Translations under genes and position numbers: made by a program | Origin: Piscinibacter sp943370595 | GTDB lineage: Bacteria; Pseudomonadota; Gammaproteobacteria; Burkholderiales; Burkholderiaceae_C | Direction of reading: 5' to 3' | Length of the DNA stretch: 64,000 nucleotides | Assembly (NCBI GenBank): GCA_943370595.1 | Contig: CALRRO020000015.1 | Location: forward strand, 62,001-126,000 | The notes under the pieces: model-generated | What the model saw: the letters and a program-made list of their open reading frames with translations, nothing else | What the model was told of the DNA's origin: nothing | Database searches by the model: none | Shown: positions 7,894 to 14,831 of the stretch, in pieces | Layout: every line of letters starts with the position of its first letter | Numbering within the stretch: the stretch's first letter is position 1

Positions 7894-9123
7894 TCACCCC
7901 TTCACACAAACTACCTGCTTCAAGGTGTGGACGACCTCCACAAGATCCTTCTGCGCTTCCATCACGGCATCGATGTCCTTGTAGGCCATCGGGATCTCGT
8001 CGATCACGTCCTTGTCCTTGCGGCACTCGACACCTTCGGTCGCCTTAATCTGGTCGTCGACTGTGAACAGCTTCTTCGCCTTGGTGCGGCTCATCACGCG
8101 GCCAGCACCATGGCTGCAGCTCTCGAAGCTCTCGGCGTTGCCCAGGCCGCGCACGATGTAGCTGCGCGCGCCCATGCTGCCGGGAATGATGCCCAGCTGA
8201 CCGCGCTTCGCACTCACCGCACCCTTGCGAGTCACGAACACATCCTCACCGAAGTGACGCTCCTGCTGCACATAGTTGTGATGGCAGTTGACCGCCTCGA
8301 CGTGCGACTCGAACGGCTTGGCAATGACCTGGCGCACCGTCGCGATCAGGTTGGTCATCATCACCTCGCGGTTGCGCGCCGCGAACTTCTGTGCCCAGCC
8401 CACCCCGCGCACGTAGTCGCCGAAGTACTGCGCGCCTTCCTCGAAGTACGCCAAGTCCTGGTCCGGCAGGTTGCGCTGGTTCGCCTCGGCATCCTTCTTC
8501 GCCAACTCGATAAAGTGCGTGCCGATCGCGTTGCCCACACCACGCGAACCCGAGTGCAACATGAACCACACGAAGCCATCTTCGTCGAGGCAGACCTCAA
8601 TGAAGTGGTTGCCGGTGCCCAGCGTTCCCAGGTGCTTGCGGTTGTTGGTGTTCTTGATGCGCGGGTGCAGCTCGCACAGCGCATCGAACTCGTCCACCAG
8701 CGTCGCCCAGACCTGGTCCACCGCATCGGGTGGGTTCTCCCAGCTGCCTTGGTCGCGACCACGGTTGCGCGGGGACGAGCCGTGCGGCACGGCACGCTCG
8801 ATCGCGGCACGCAGCGGCGCCAGGTTGTCGGGGAGGTCGTTCGCGTGCAGCGTGGTCTTGCAGGCCATCATGCCGCAGCCGATGTCCACACCGACGGCGG
8901 CCGGGATGATCGCGCGCAAGGTCGGGATCACCGAACCGACAGTCGCACCGATGCCCAGGTGGACATCAGGCATCGCGGCGATGTGCTTGAACACGATAGG
9001 CAGGCGCGCCGCGTTGGCGAGCTGCTGCTTCGCTTCGTCTTCCACAGGCACGCCGCGCGTCCACATCTTGATGGGCACGCCGCCTTCGGGTTGCTCGGTG
9101 TTGTAGTTCTGTTCCATGTTCAT
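7894..9123 (-). CDS. rtcB: tRNA-splicing/RNA-repair ligase RtcB
   Basis: A 409-aa GTP/Mn2+-dependent RNA ligase that joins 2',3'-cyclic phosphate or 3'-phosphate ends to 5'-OH ends, the chemistry left by most tRNA-cutting toxins. Metal ligands are visible: D80 and C83 in GVDIGCGM, H172 in GNHFIEV, H203 in GTHFIEL and H281/H282 in NCHHNY. The guanylylated histidine is H338 in SHGAGRVMSR. Length fits the short bacterial RtcB group linked to RtcA operons. It is preceded by the five Y-RNA-like genes and followed by rlaP and rtcA. Expression should depend on RtcR and sigma-54, from the promoter upstream of rsr. A second in-frame ATG lies two codons downstream. Confidence 0.97.
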   Translation of the reverse strand: MNMEQNYNTEQPEGGVPIKMWTRGVPVEDEAKQQLANAARLPIVFKHIAAMPDVHLGIGATVGSVIPTLRAIIPAAVGVDIGCGMMACKTTLHANDLPDNLAPLRAAIERAVPHGSSPRNRGRDQGSWENPPDAVDQVWATLVDEFDALCELHPRIKNTNNRKHLGTLGTGNHFIEVCLDEDGFVWFMLHSGSRGVGNAIGTHFIELAKKDAEANQRNLPDQDLAYFEEGAQYFGDYVRGVGWAQKFAARNREVMMTNLIATVRQVIAKPFESHVEAVNCHHNYVQQERHFGEDVFVTRKGAVSAKRGQLGIIPGSMGARSYIVRGLGNAESFESCSHGAGRVMSRTKAKKLFTVDDQIKATEGVECRKDKDVIDEIPMAYKDIDAVMEAQKDLVEVVHTLKQVVCVKG

Positions 9124-9147
9124 CTCACTTCATCTCACACAAGAAAA

Positions 9148-9297
9148 CGGTGACCAGGGTCGATGAAACGTTGCTCCGCCATCCATTGCTGGACCGGGAT
9201 TCGGACCCGGGCGCCCCACGCATCCCTGCGAAGGGCACGCGCCGGCTCTCGAGGAGCCAGCGCGTGCGTCTACCTGTAGTTCCATCTGCATTCACCG
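9148..9297 (-). ncRNA. Y RNA-like gene 5 (nearest rtcB), with long hairpin and T-arm mimic
   Basis: The ends pair as an outer helix CGGTGA/TCACCG. An internal loop starting ATGCAG follows, then an inner helix ATGGAAC/GTTTCAT and the shared word ACTACA. This is the Ro-binding stem plan seen in all five elements. The roughly 100-nt loop holds a 14-bp hairpin (GCACGCGC...GCGCGTGC), a tRNA T-arm copy (stem CCGGG/CCCGG with loop TCCGAAT, plus strand 9194-9210) and a short TCCA-GCAA-TGGA hairpin that caps an acceptor-like stem. A T-rich tract follows the 3' end, 25 nt before rtcB. Confidence 0.7.
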
Positions 9298-9311
9298 AAA
9301 AAATGGTGCCT

Positions 9312-9443
9312 CGTTGCGACAAGGGTTGGTGAAACGATCGTGCTCTACCGGACTGAGCTACGGTCCCCCTGATGTGGGACCGGCGGGATTCGAACCCGCG
9401 ACCACGAGCTTAGTAGGCTGTAGTTCCACCTGCATTCGCAACG
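9312..9443 (-). ncRNA. Y RNA-like gene 4, circularly permuted tRNA mimic
   Basis: Outer helix CGTTGCGA/TCGCAACG, internal loop ATGCA opposite CAACCCTTG, inner helix GGTGGAAC/GTTTCACC. The loop contains a nearly perfect tRNA core in permuted order. First comes a T-arm (plus strand 9383-9399, loop TTCGAAT). Then the acceptor 3' strand CGGTCCC (9376-9382), a short linker, the acceptor 5' strand GGGACCG (9361-9367) and a D-arm TAGCTC...GAGC (9342-9360). There is no anticodon arm; the Ro-binding stem takes its place. This is the architecture described for bacterial YrlA, in which a tRNA-like module is tethered to the Ro-binding helix. A tRNA finder may report a fragment here. Confidence 0.85.
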
Positions 9444-9456
9444 CGACATCAAAACA

Positions 9457-9557
9457 AACGCGACAAGGGACGGCAAGACGATTTGCCAGTGCCGGTTGCC
9501 CGGCATCGGGGGGTCGAACCCCATGGCTCCCGATGTAGTCCTGCCTGCATTCGCGTC
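9457..9557 (-). ncRNA. Y RNA-like gene 3, tRNA-like module with tetraloop-closed acceptor
   Basis: Outer helix GACGCGA/TCGCGTT, internal loop ATGCA opposite GTCCCTTG, inner helix GGCAGGAC/GTCTTGCC (8 bp, one wobble). The loop carries a T-arm copy (GGGG-TTCGA-CCCC) and then a 6-bp acceptor-like stem TGCCGG/CCGGCA closed by a GCAA tetraloop (plus strand 9490-9505). A short CTGGCAAATC segment stands where the D-arm would be. Same layout as gene 4 but with a degenerate D-arm. Confidence 0.8.
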
Positions 9558-9585
9558 AAAACTCTGTTCCTTCGAATGTTCTCGG

Positions 9586-9652
9586 GTGGCGACTAGAAAT
9601 CCGGTGAAACCTTGGCGATTGGAACGATGTAGTTCCACCAGGCATTCGCCAC
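9586..9652 (-). ncRNA. Y RNA-like gene 2, minimal form without tRNA module
   Basis: Outer helix GTGGCGA/TCGCCAC, internal loop ATGCCT opposite a GATTTCTAG strand, inner helix GGTGGAAC/GTTTCACC. The terminal loop is only about 21 nt and holds no tRNA-like parts. It therefore keeps the Ro-binding stem alone. The covarying helices, different in sequence from its neighbours but pairing perfectly, support a real RNA. Confidence 0.7.
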
Positions 9653-9676
9653 TCGACAACACTCACGGCCAGGTTG

Positions 9677-9803
9677 GTGCCGCACGCGACCAGATTCGCA
9701 GGAGGTGCCGGCCACCGTCTTGATCACAAGAGCGCTGGCTGCGGGCCTGCCGGCCCGCGTGGCAGTGTGGTGCTGTACTCCTGCGCGCATTCGCATGCGG
9801 CAC
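9677..9803 (-). ncRNA. Y RNA-like gene 1 (next to rsr)
   Basis: The longest outer helix of the five: 13 bp, GTGCCGCATGCGA paired with TCGCGTGCGGCAC (one G.U). Then a short internal loop and an 8-bp inner helix CGCAGGAG/CTCCTGCG followed by TACA. The loop contains a 7-bp hairpin GCGGGCC/GGCCCGC and a small CTTG/CAAG hairpin, but no clear T-arm. It begins 26 nt after the rsr stop, so it should be cut from the rsr transcript. Confidence 0.7.
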
Positions 9804-9828
9804 CTTCCTTTCTTCCTTACCCTGCAGG

Positions 9829-11403
9829 CTACTGCGCGGCCAACGAGACCTTCTCGATCTCGCCCACCCAGTGCTCTGGCCCCGTCTTGCCTTCGGCGAA
9901 CGAAGCCATTACCGCGAACACCGCATCCGAGAAGCCGCCGACATTCATGATGTCGTGCCGCTCCGCCGCCTGCGTCGTGCCGTGCGGCTGGACGTCGATG
10001 CACACCAGGCGAGCCTGCGGGTTGCGCTTCTTCAGCACTTCCCACTCGCGCAGCGTCTGCGTCGCACCACGGCGGGTCGCATCAACCCACGACTCGTTGT
10101 CCGAGACGAGGATCACCAACTCCACCTTCGCGCGCTCCTTGTTCAGCAAGGCGAGCGGTGCGCTGCAGTTGGTACCACCACCCCCGATGGCGGCCAACGC
10201 TTGCGCATTGGTCATCACCGAGTCACGGGCATTCAACGACAGCTTCACAACTTCTTGCTCGAACGGCAGAACACGCGCCGCCTGGTTCTTGCGCAACACC
10301 GCTGCCGCGACCAGGGCGGCGACATCGATGCAACGCACGCTCGACGTTGCCGAACCGCGCTGACCCGTCACTGCCGAGCTCATCGAGCCCGACACGTCGG
10401 GGCACACCACCACCCGGCCATCGAACGCCGACACATTGGCCAGCGCCGCCTGCATCGCGTCCTGCAGCGCGTCGCGGACCACCGCCGGCACACCTTCTCC
10501 CGTCGCCTTGAAGGCCGACATCAGCTGGTACGGCAGCACGCGCGCCTGGGCGACGGCCTTCGGGTCACGCAGCTTCGCTGCGATCGCTTCTGCCATGCCG
10601 TCAAGCTCGAACACCCCGTGCCGCGCAAAGGTGTTCAGGTTCTGACGCACCATCTGCCACGAACCCGCCCGCGCGATCTGTGCCCACTGCGCCGCGTTCA
10701 GCTCCAGCGCGGTCAGCATCTGGAACGGCACGTCAGGCACCTCGCACGCCACGCCATCGGCCGCGCTCCGCTTGAAGCGCTCGAAGGCCTGCGTGATGGG
10801 CGGCAGCGCCGCCTCATCGACGGCCTTGCCGATCAACCACGCGAACCACGCGGCGCGCCAGGCCTCCGTCGGCTTCGGGTGAACCATCTTCACCACGTCG
10901 GCCAGCGACGGCGTGTTGCCCACCGAGGCGTTCAGCAGCTGCTTCTCGCTGGCGGTCAGCAGCCAGTGCTGAACCAGCTTCTTCGGCCGCGAACCCAGCG
11001 ACTTGCGGCCCACCGAGCCACTGCGCACGATCTGCACGAAGTTGCGCAGCATCTTGCCGTTGTCGACCACGCGACCGAACACCTGGCTCAGTAGCGCCAC
11101 ATCGCGCACCGCGAGGGTGGCGGCCAGCAGGGCCGGCATGTCCTTCATGTGGCCGGCCTGGCGTGCATAGACCGCCGTCTTGGCCACGAACTCGGCGTCC
11201 ACGGTTTGCGCCAGAGCACGCACCGTGTCCAGCTGCGACTCCGCGCTCGCGTAGAACGTCTGGTTCAGGCAACCGGTCGCAGCGAGCTGCGCCAGTTGGT
11301 GGCCAGCGCTCAAGGCATAGGCCGGTGCCTGCTCGTGGTTGCGAGTGGTGGCATCGGGCAGCAGCGCGCCCTTCAGCGACTGAAAGAGTTGGGTGTTGAC
11401 CAT
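9829..11403 (-). CDS. rsr: Ro60-like RNA-binding protein (TROVE + vWA)
   Basis: A 524-aa orthologue of Rsr/Ro60. The N-terminal 330 residues form the TROVE HEAT-repeat ring that binds Y RNAs and misfolded RNA ends. The C-terminal vWA domain has an intact metal-binding MIDAS, DVSGS at residues 336-340, with the supporting GGGGTNCS and VSDNE motifs. In other bacteria Rsr uses Y RNA to tether PNPase or to handle damaged rRNA and tRNA. The ATG at 11403 has an AGAGGAG ribosome site at the right distance; 25 further in-frame codons upstream are excluded because they contain the sigma-54 promoter. It is the first gene of the operon, followed by five Y-RNA-like genes and rtcB-rlaP-rtcA. Confidence 0.93.
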   Translation of the reverse strand: MVNTQLFQSLKGALLPDATTRNHEQAPAYALSAGHQLAQLAATGCLNQTFYASAESQLDTVRALAQTVDAEFVAKTAVYARQAGHMKDMPALLAATLAVRDVALLSQVFGRVVDNGKMLRNFVQIVRSGSVGRKSLGSRPKKLVQHWLLTASEKQLLNASVGNTPSLADVVKMVHPKPTEAWRAAWFAWLIGKAVDEAALPPITQAFERFKRSAADGVACEVPDVPFQMLTALELNAAQWAQIARAGSWQMVRQNLNTFARHGVFELDGMAEAIAAKLRDPKAVAQARVLPYQLMSAFKATGEGVPAVVRDALQDAMQAALANVSAFDGRVVVCPDVSGSMSSAVTGQRGSATSSVRCIDVAALVAAAVLRKNQAARVLPFEQEVVKLSLNARDSVMTNAQALAAIGGGGTNCSAPLALLNKERAKVELVILVSDNESWVDATRRGATQTLREWEVLKKRNPQARLVCIDVQPHGTTQAAERHDIMNVGGFSDAVFAVMASFAEGKTGPEHWVGEIEKVSLAAQ

Positions 11404-11446
11404 GAGTGTTCTCCTCTGTGCATTCAACTTGTGTGGTTCTTCTATC

Positions 11447-11461
11447 GCAATCGATGTGCCA
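11447..11461 (-). promoter_or_regulatory. Sigma-54 promoter of the rsr-rtc operon
   Basis: Read on the minus strand this is TGGCAC-N5-TTGC, an exact match to the sigma-54 -24/-12 consensus, with the GG and GC elements correctly spaced. It lies about 44 nt upstream of the rsr start codon and faces rsr. RtcR, encoded divergently, is the expected enhancer-binding activator. Confidence 0.92.
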
Positions 11462-11546
11462 GGTGCCGCCGCGTTCATGAGCGCAGCCTCTAAGTAGCTG
11501 ATATCAAAAGGCTTTCTGCGTCTTGTCGCTCAACGAACGCTCTCAG

Positions 11547-11569
11547 CAAGCGCTCAGAGATGGCGCTTG
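11547..11569. promoter_or_regulatory. Candidate RtcR upstream activating site
   Basis: A 7-bp inverted repeat CAAGCGC/GCGCTTG with a 9-nt spacer, about 85-120 bp upstream of the sigma-54 promoter and between the divergent rsr and rtcR genes. Its position fits an enhancer for a sigma-54 activator. Assignment to RtcR is inference. Confidence 0.45.
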
Positions 11570-11605
11570 AGATAGACTGCTAGCTATTTTCTTATCCGTC
11601 TGTCT

Positions 11606-13216
11606 ATGCTCAAGAAGACTGTCGTGGTCGGCTTCCTCGGCACCCAGCTCGATTCCGGCCAGGGCGCGGGACGCTGGGAGAAGTGGCGCCCGACCGTCTC
11701 GTTAGTCCAGCACGAGGACACCGTCGTTCACCGGCTCGAGTTGATCTACACGCCGAGGCACGAGGCGCTCGCGCAAGGCGTCAAGCGCGACATCGCCTCG
11801 GTATCGCCAGAGACCGAGGTCCGCCTTGTGGCGTTGGACATCGCCGACCCGTGGGACTTTGGCGAGATGTATGGCGCGCTCTATGACTGGGTGCGCAGCT
11901 ACACCTTCAAGCCCGACACGGAGCAGTACTGGACCCACATCACCACCGGCACGCACGTGGCGCAGATCTGCATGTTCCTGATGGTGGAGTCGCGCTTCAT
12001 TCCGGGCGTGCTGCTACAGACAGCCCCACCGAAGAAGCAGACCCGCGCGAAGCCCGGCACCTTCGCCCTCATCGACCTGGACCTGTCACGCTACGACGTG
12101 CTGGCCCAGCGATTCGAGCAGGAACAGCGCGACGCGCTCGACTTCCTGAAGAGCGGGATTCCCACGCGCAACAAGGGCTTCAACGCTTTGATCGAAGAGA
12201 TCGAGAGGGTGGCCGTGCGCTCGAAGGCGCCCATCCTGTTGACGGGGCCCACGGGCGCCGGCAAGTCGCACCTGGCGCGCCGGATGTTCGAGCTGAAGAA
12301 ATCCCGGCACCAGGTGAAGGGCGAGTTCGTGGAGGTGAACTGCGCGACCCTCCACGGTGACGGGGCCGCGTCCACCCTGTTCGGCCACAGGAAGGGTGCG
12401 TTCACGGGCGCCGCCGCCGATCGCGCCGGGCTGTTGCGCACGGCGCATGATGGCGTGCTGTTCCTCGACGAGATCGGCGAGCTCGGCGCCGACGAGCAGG
12501 CCATGCTGCTCAAGGCCGTCGAAGAGAAGCGGTTCTTTCCGATGGGCAGCGATCGAGAGGTGTCGAGCGACTTCCAGTTGATCGCCGGGACCAACCGGGA
12601 CCTGCGGGTGGACGTAGCGCAGGGCCGATTCCGCGAGGACCTCTACGCTCGCATCAACCTGTGGGCGTACACCCTGCCCGGCCTGGCGCAACGACCCGAG
12701 GATCTGGAACCCAACATCGAGCATCTGCTGGCCCGTGCAGCGGCAGAGACCGGCCGCGCGGTGCGCTTCAATGCCGAGGCCAAGGCCCAGTACCTGCGCT
12801 TCGCGCAATCGGCCGAGGCACTCTGGAGCGGGAACTTCCGCGACCTCTCGGCCAGCGTCACCCGACTGGCCACGCTGGCCGACGGCGGGCGGATTTCAGC
12901 CGCTCAGGTCGATGCCGAAGTCCAACGGCTGCGTTGGCTGTGGCAGCACACCGCCACCGGGGAGGCGGTCACCCATGGGGCATCCCTCGACGGCCTTCTC
13001 CCGGCCGAGTCACTGGCGGAATTGGACCTCTTCGACCGCGTCCAGCTCGAAACCGTCGTGAATGTCTGCCGGCAAGCACGAACCTTGTCCGAGGCGGGTC
13101 GCAAGCTGTTCGATCGGTCACGCATGCAACGCACGGTGGTCAACGATGCCGACCGTCTGCGCAAGTACCTGCAGAAGCATGGCTTGAGCTGGGAAGCAGT
13201 CAGCGCGCGACCGTAG
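11606..13216 (+). CDS. rtcR: Sigma-54-dependent activator RtcR (CARF + AAA+)
   Basis: A 536-aa regulator of the RNA-repair operon. Residues 1-180 form the CARF-like sensory domain (THITTGTHVAQI at 110-121) thought to bind an RNA-derived ligand. The AAA+ domain has Walker A GPTGAGKS at 214-221, the sigma-54 contact loop GAFTGA at 264-269 and Walker B LFLDEIGEL at 286-294. A C-terminal helix-turn-helix follows. In E. coli and Salmonella RtcR activates rtcBA, or rsr-yrl-rtcBA, after RNA damage. It is transcribed away from rsr, and the 127-bp gap from the excluded rsr upstream codons holds the candidate enhancer. It converges on an HNH gene, with a hairpin between the two. Confidence 0.95.
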   Translation: MLKKTVVVGFLGTQLDSGQGAGRWEKWRPTVSLVQHEDTVVHRLELIYTPRHEALAQGVKRDIASVSPETEVRLVALDIADPWDFGEMYGALYDWVRSYTFKPDTEQYWTHITTGTHVAQICMFLMVESRFIPGVLLQTAPPKKQTRAKPGTFALIDLDLSRYDVLAQRFEQEQRDALDFLKSGIPTRNKGFNALIEEIERVAVRSKAPILLTGPTGAGKSHLARRMFELKKSRHQVKGEFVEVNCATLHGDGAASTLFGHRKGAFTGAAADRAGLLRTAHDGVLFLDEIGELGADEQAMLLKAVEEKRFFPMGSDREVSSDFQLIAGTNRDLRVDVAQGRFREDLYARINLWAYTLPGLAQRPEDLEPNIEHLLARAAAETGRAVRFNAEAKAQYLRFAQSAEALWSGNFRDLSASVTRLATLADGGRISAAQVDAEVQRLRWLWQHTATGEAVTHGASLDGLLPAESLAELDLFDRVQLETVVNVCRQARTLSEAGRKLFDRSRMQRTVVNDADRLRKYLQKHGLSWEAVSARP

Positions 13217-13262
13217 CCCGTGTGGGTGGCACCCCTCTCGGCGTTGCCGTCCCAAGATGCAA

Positions 13263-13286
13263 ATGGGCGACCCGAAGGTCGCCCAT
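13263..13286 (-). terminator. Hairpin terminator between rtcR and the HNH gene
   Basis: A perfect 10-bp stem (ATGGGCGACC/GGTCGCCCAT). On the minus strand the loop is the stable UUCG tetraloop, and a short T run (TTTGC) follows. It lies just past the stop codons of the convergent rtcR and HNH genes and may end transcription of the tRNA array-HNH unit. Confidence 0.55.
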
Positions 13287-13300
13287 GCATGGCGCGCGGC

Positions 13301-13873
13301 TCAGTTCAGGCGCGAGCCCTTCGGCAGCCTCGCCGCGAGCCACTCGTGCACGTCTGCCCGGATGTGCCGGCCTTCGAGCAGGAAGTCCTCGAATCGGCTC
13401 GGCACATACGGCAGGTACACCAGCGGCATGCCCGCTTCGTCCGGCGTGCGGTCGGCCTTGCGTCCATTGCATCCACCGCAGGCAGTGACCAGGTTCATCC
13501 AGGTCCAGCCGCCACCGCGCGACTCCGGCACGATGTGTTCGCACTGCAGGTCACGCTCGTTGAAGCGCTGGCCACAGTACGCGCAGGTCAGACGGTCACG
13601 CCGGAACAGCTTGCCCTTGCTGAACGCCGGAACCACGTCGAACAGATTGACCTTGGACGCGCCGTGCAGCGCGATGATCGGGTGCACATCGATGATCGAC
13701 TGCCGGCCACGCTGGACATTGAAGCCACCACGCAGGGTCGCCAGTGGGCCATCGCCATCGACCCACGCCACCGAGCCCGTGGCCACGTGCAGCGCCGCGT
13801 GCTCGAGCGAGATCCACGCCTGCGGCGTGCCCTGGATGTCGAGTTGCAGCACATGGCTGTGGTGTGGGTGCAT
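13301..13873 (-). CDS. HNH endonuclease family protein
   Basis: A 190-aa protein whose C-terminal half is a classical HNH domain: zinc-binding CxxC at residues 97-100, the catalytic EHIVPESRGG at 112-121, and a second CxxC at 132-135. The first 90 residues are a beta-rich N-terminal part seen in stand-alone HNH proteins of proteobacteria. The ATG is preceded by a strong AAAGGAGG site. It lies 43 nt after the last tRNA of the array on the same strand, so it is probably on the same transcript. Stand-alone HNH genes of this kind occur in phages and mobile elements. The target is unknown; it could act in mobility or in defence. Confidence 0.8.
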   Translation of the reverse strand: MHPHHSHVLQLDIQGTPQAWISLEHAALHVATGSVAWVDGDGPLATLRGGFNVQRGRQSIIDVHPIIALHGASKVNLFDVVPAFSKGKLFRRDRLTCAYCGQRFNERDLQCEHIVPESRGGGWTWMNLVTACGGCNGRKADRTPDEAGMPLVYLPYVPSRFEDFLLEGRHIRADVHEWLAARLPKGSRLN

Positions 13874-13915
13874 GGGTGGCCTCCTTTCTTGGCCGCTTCG
13901 TGGGTGACTTCGCTA

Positions 13916-13991
13916 TGGCACGTCCGGGTGGGTTCGAACCACCGGCCTCGACCTTCGGAGGGTCGCGCTCTTCCAGCTGAGCTACGGACGT
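13916..13991 (-). tRNA. tRNA-Arg(CCG)
   Basis: Complete cloverleaf: acceptor ACGTCCG/CGGACGT, D-arm, anticodon stem CGACC/GGTCG with loop CTCCGAA, T-arm GGTGG/CCACC, discriminator G and encoded CCA. Last gene of the 22-tRNA array. Confidence 0.92.
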
Positions 13992-14001
13992 AGAGGTGGA
14001 T

Positions 14002-14076
14002 TGGTAGCCCCTGACGATTTCGAATCGTCGACCTTCGCTTTGTAGGAGCGCTGCTCTGCCTCTGAGCTAAGGGGCT
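14002..14076 (-). tRNA. tRNA-Val(TAC), with C33
   Basis: Acceptor AGCCCCT/AGGGGCT, T-loop TTCGAAA, A73 and encoded CCA. The anticodon loop CCTACAA has C in place of the almost universal U33, and base pair 27-43 is unpaired, so decoding activity is uncertain. Confidence 0.85.
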
Positions 14077-14082
14077 GGTGGA

Positions 14083-14158
14083 TGGCAGGGGTGACAGGAT
14101 TCGAACCTGTGTGCACCGGTTCAAAGCCGGCTGTCTGAGGCCACTCGACTACACCCCA
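14083..14158 (-). tRNA. tRNA-Gln(TTG)
   Basis: Acceptor TGGGGTG/CACCCCT with a mismatched 1-72 position (weak 1-72 pairing is typical of tRNA-Gln). Anticodon loop CTTTGAA, G73 and encoded CCA. Confidence 0.9.
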
Positions 14159-14173
14159 TCGGAACTGGGACCA

Positions 14174-14247
14174 TGGTGCGGGCGAAGGGAGTCGAACCCT
14201 GGCCTGCCGGTCAAAACCCGGCTGCTCTGCCCCTGAGCTACGCCCAC
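14174..14247 (-). tRNA. tRNA-Lys(TTT) (anticodon by structure)
   Basis: Acceptor GTGGGCG/CGCCCGC, anticodon stem GCCGG/CCGGC with a 7-nt loop GTTTTGA, which places TTT at 34-36; A73 and CCA encoded. G32 and G37 are unusual for tRNA-Lys, so identity is less sure than for its neighbours. Confidence 0.75.
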
Positions 14248-14256
14248 GTGGACTGC

Positions 14257-14347
14257 TGGCGGAGAGCGAGCGAATCGAACGCCCGCGGCGACGGCGTCGC
14301 CGGCCTTGGCTTAGCAAGCCAGCCCCTTCCCACTCGGGCAGCTCTCC
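14257..14347 (-). tRNA. tRNA-Ser(GCT)
   Basis: Class II tRNA with a long variable arm built on GGCGAC/GTCGCC. Acceptor GGAGAGC/GCTCTCC, anticodon loop TTGCTAA, G73, encoded CCA. Confidence 0.93.
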
Positions 14348-14402
14348 TTGTTGGTCATCGGCATCGTTGGTTCAACGCCGATAGTGATCGCGGTTCACGC
14401 CG

Positions 14403-14611
14403 TCAAAAGCATCCACTGCGAAGGCAGCAGCGCTTGAAACGACCTCGCTGAGCCGCATGGGCACGGATCGTTGCGGCCGAGCTTCTCGACAAGCTCCTTC
14501 GCGCCGCCGACCACCCGTTCACCGCGCTTGACTCCCGTCTCAGACGGGAAGCCTTTGCGCCGTTTGCTCGTGACCGTGAAAGCTCACGTCGTCTTGGTCG
14601 ATCGGTTTCAT
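14403..14611 (-). pseudogene. Frameshifted small SEC-C motif protein inside the tRNA array
   Basis: An AAGGAGG ribosome site precedes ATG 14611, which starts MKPIDQDDV. The reading frame then breaks. In the next frame a coherent stretch reads KGFPSETGVKRGER, then AKELVEKLGRNDPCPCGS, the start of a SEC-C zinc motif. The second half of the motif (FKRCC) is in the third frame, ending at 14403. Two single-base insertions are needed to restore about 68 codons. Either the gene is decayed or the sequence has small indel errors. SEC-C motifs bind zinc; the function of such short proteins is unknown. It splits the tRNA array between Ser(GCT) and Met(CAT). Confidence 0.6.
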
Positions 14612-14657
14612 GGCACACCTCCTTTGGTGGTTGATGGTCTCGTGTTGCTGATCTCGA

Positions 14658-14732
14658 TGGTGGTCCGGGGTGGGCACGATCCACCGGCCTTCGCCTTATG
14701 AGGGCGCTGCTCTGCCGCTGAGCTACCGGACT
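14658..14732 (-). tRNA. tRNA-Met(CAT)
   Basis: Acceptor AGTCCGG/CCGGACC with an A1-C72 mismatch, anticodon loop CTCATAA, encoded CCA. The T-loop is ATCGTGC, with A instead of T54. CAT could also be a modified Ile (k2C) tRNA; elongator versus initiator cannot be settled by eye. Confidence 0.85.
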
Positions 14733-14738
14733 GCTGGC

Positions 14739-14824
14739 TGGTCCCCTCGGTCCGAGTCGAACGGACATGCCCTGCGGGCTCCGGTTTCTGAGACCGGTGC
14801 GTCTGCCTATTCCGCCACGAGGGG
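14739..14824 (-). tRNA. tRNA-Leu(CAG)
   Basis: Class II tRNA with a long variable arm. Acceptor CCCCTCG/CGAGGGG, anticodon stem CCGGT/ACCGG with loop CTCAGAA, A73, encoded CCA. Confidence 0.93.
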
Positions 14825-14831
14825 GTGATGC

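Noticed and set aside
9342..9399. A tRNA gene or pseudo-tRNA next to rtcB
   Set aside because: T-arm, acceptor and D-arm are in permuted order with no anticodon arm, inside a Y RNA stem; it is a tRNA mimic, not a tRNA gene.
9148..9803. Regularly spaced similar units resembling a CRISPR or direct-repeat array
   Set aside because: The shared words are halves of paired helices, units differ in length (67-150 nt) and each folds as a Y-RNA-like structure between rsr and rtcB; there are no cas genes.
14348..14657. A tRNA-Ala hidden in the array gaps (also 15866-15958 and 16121-16266)
   Set aside because: I looked for TTCGAA-type T-arms and an Ala anticodon loop in these spacers and found no cloverleaf.
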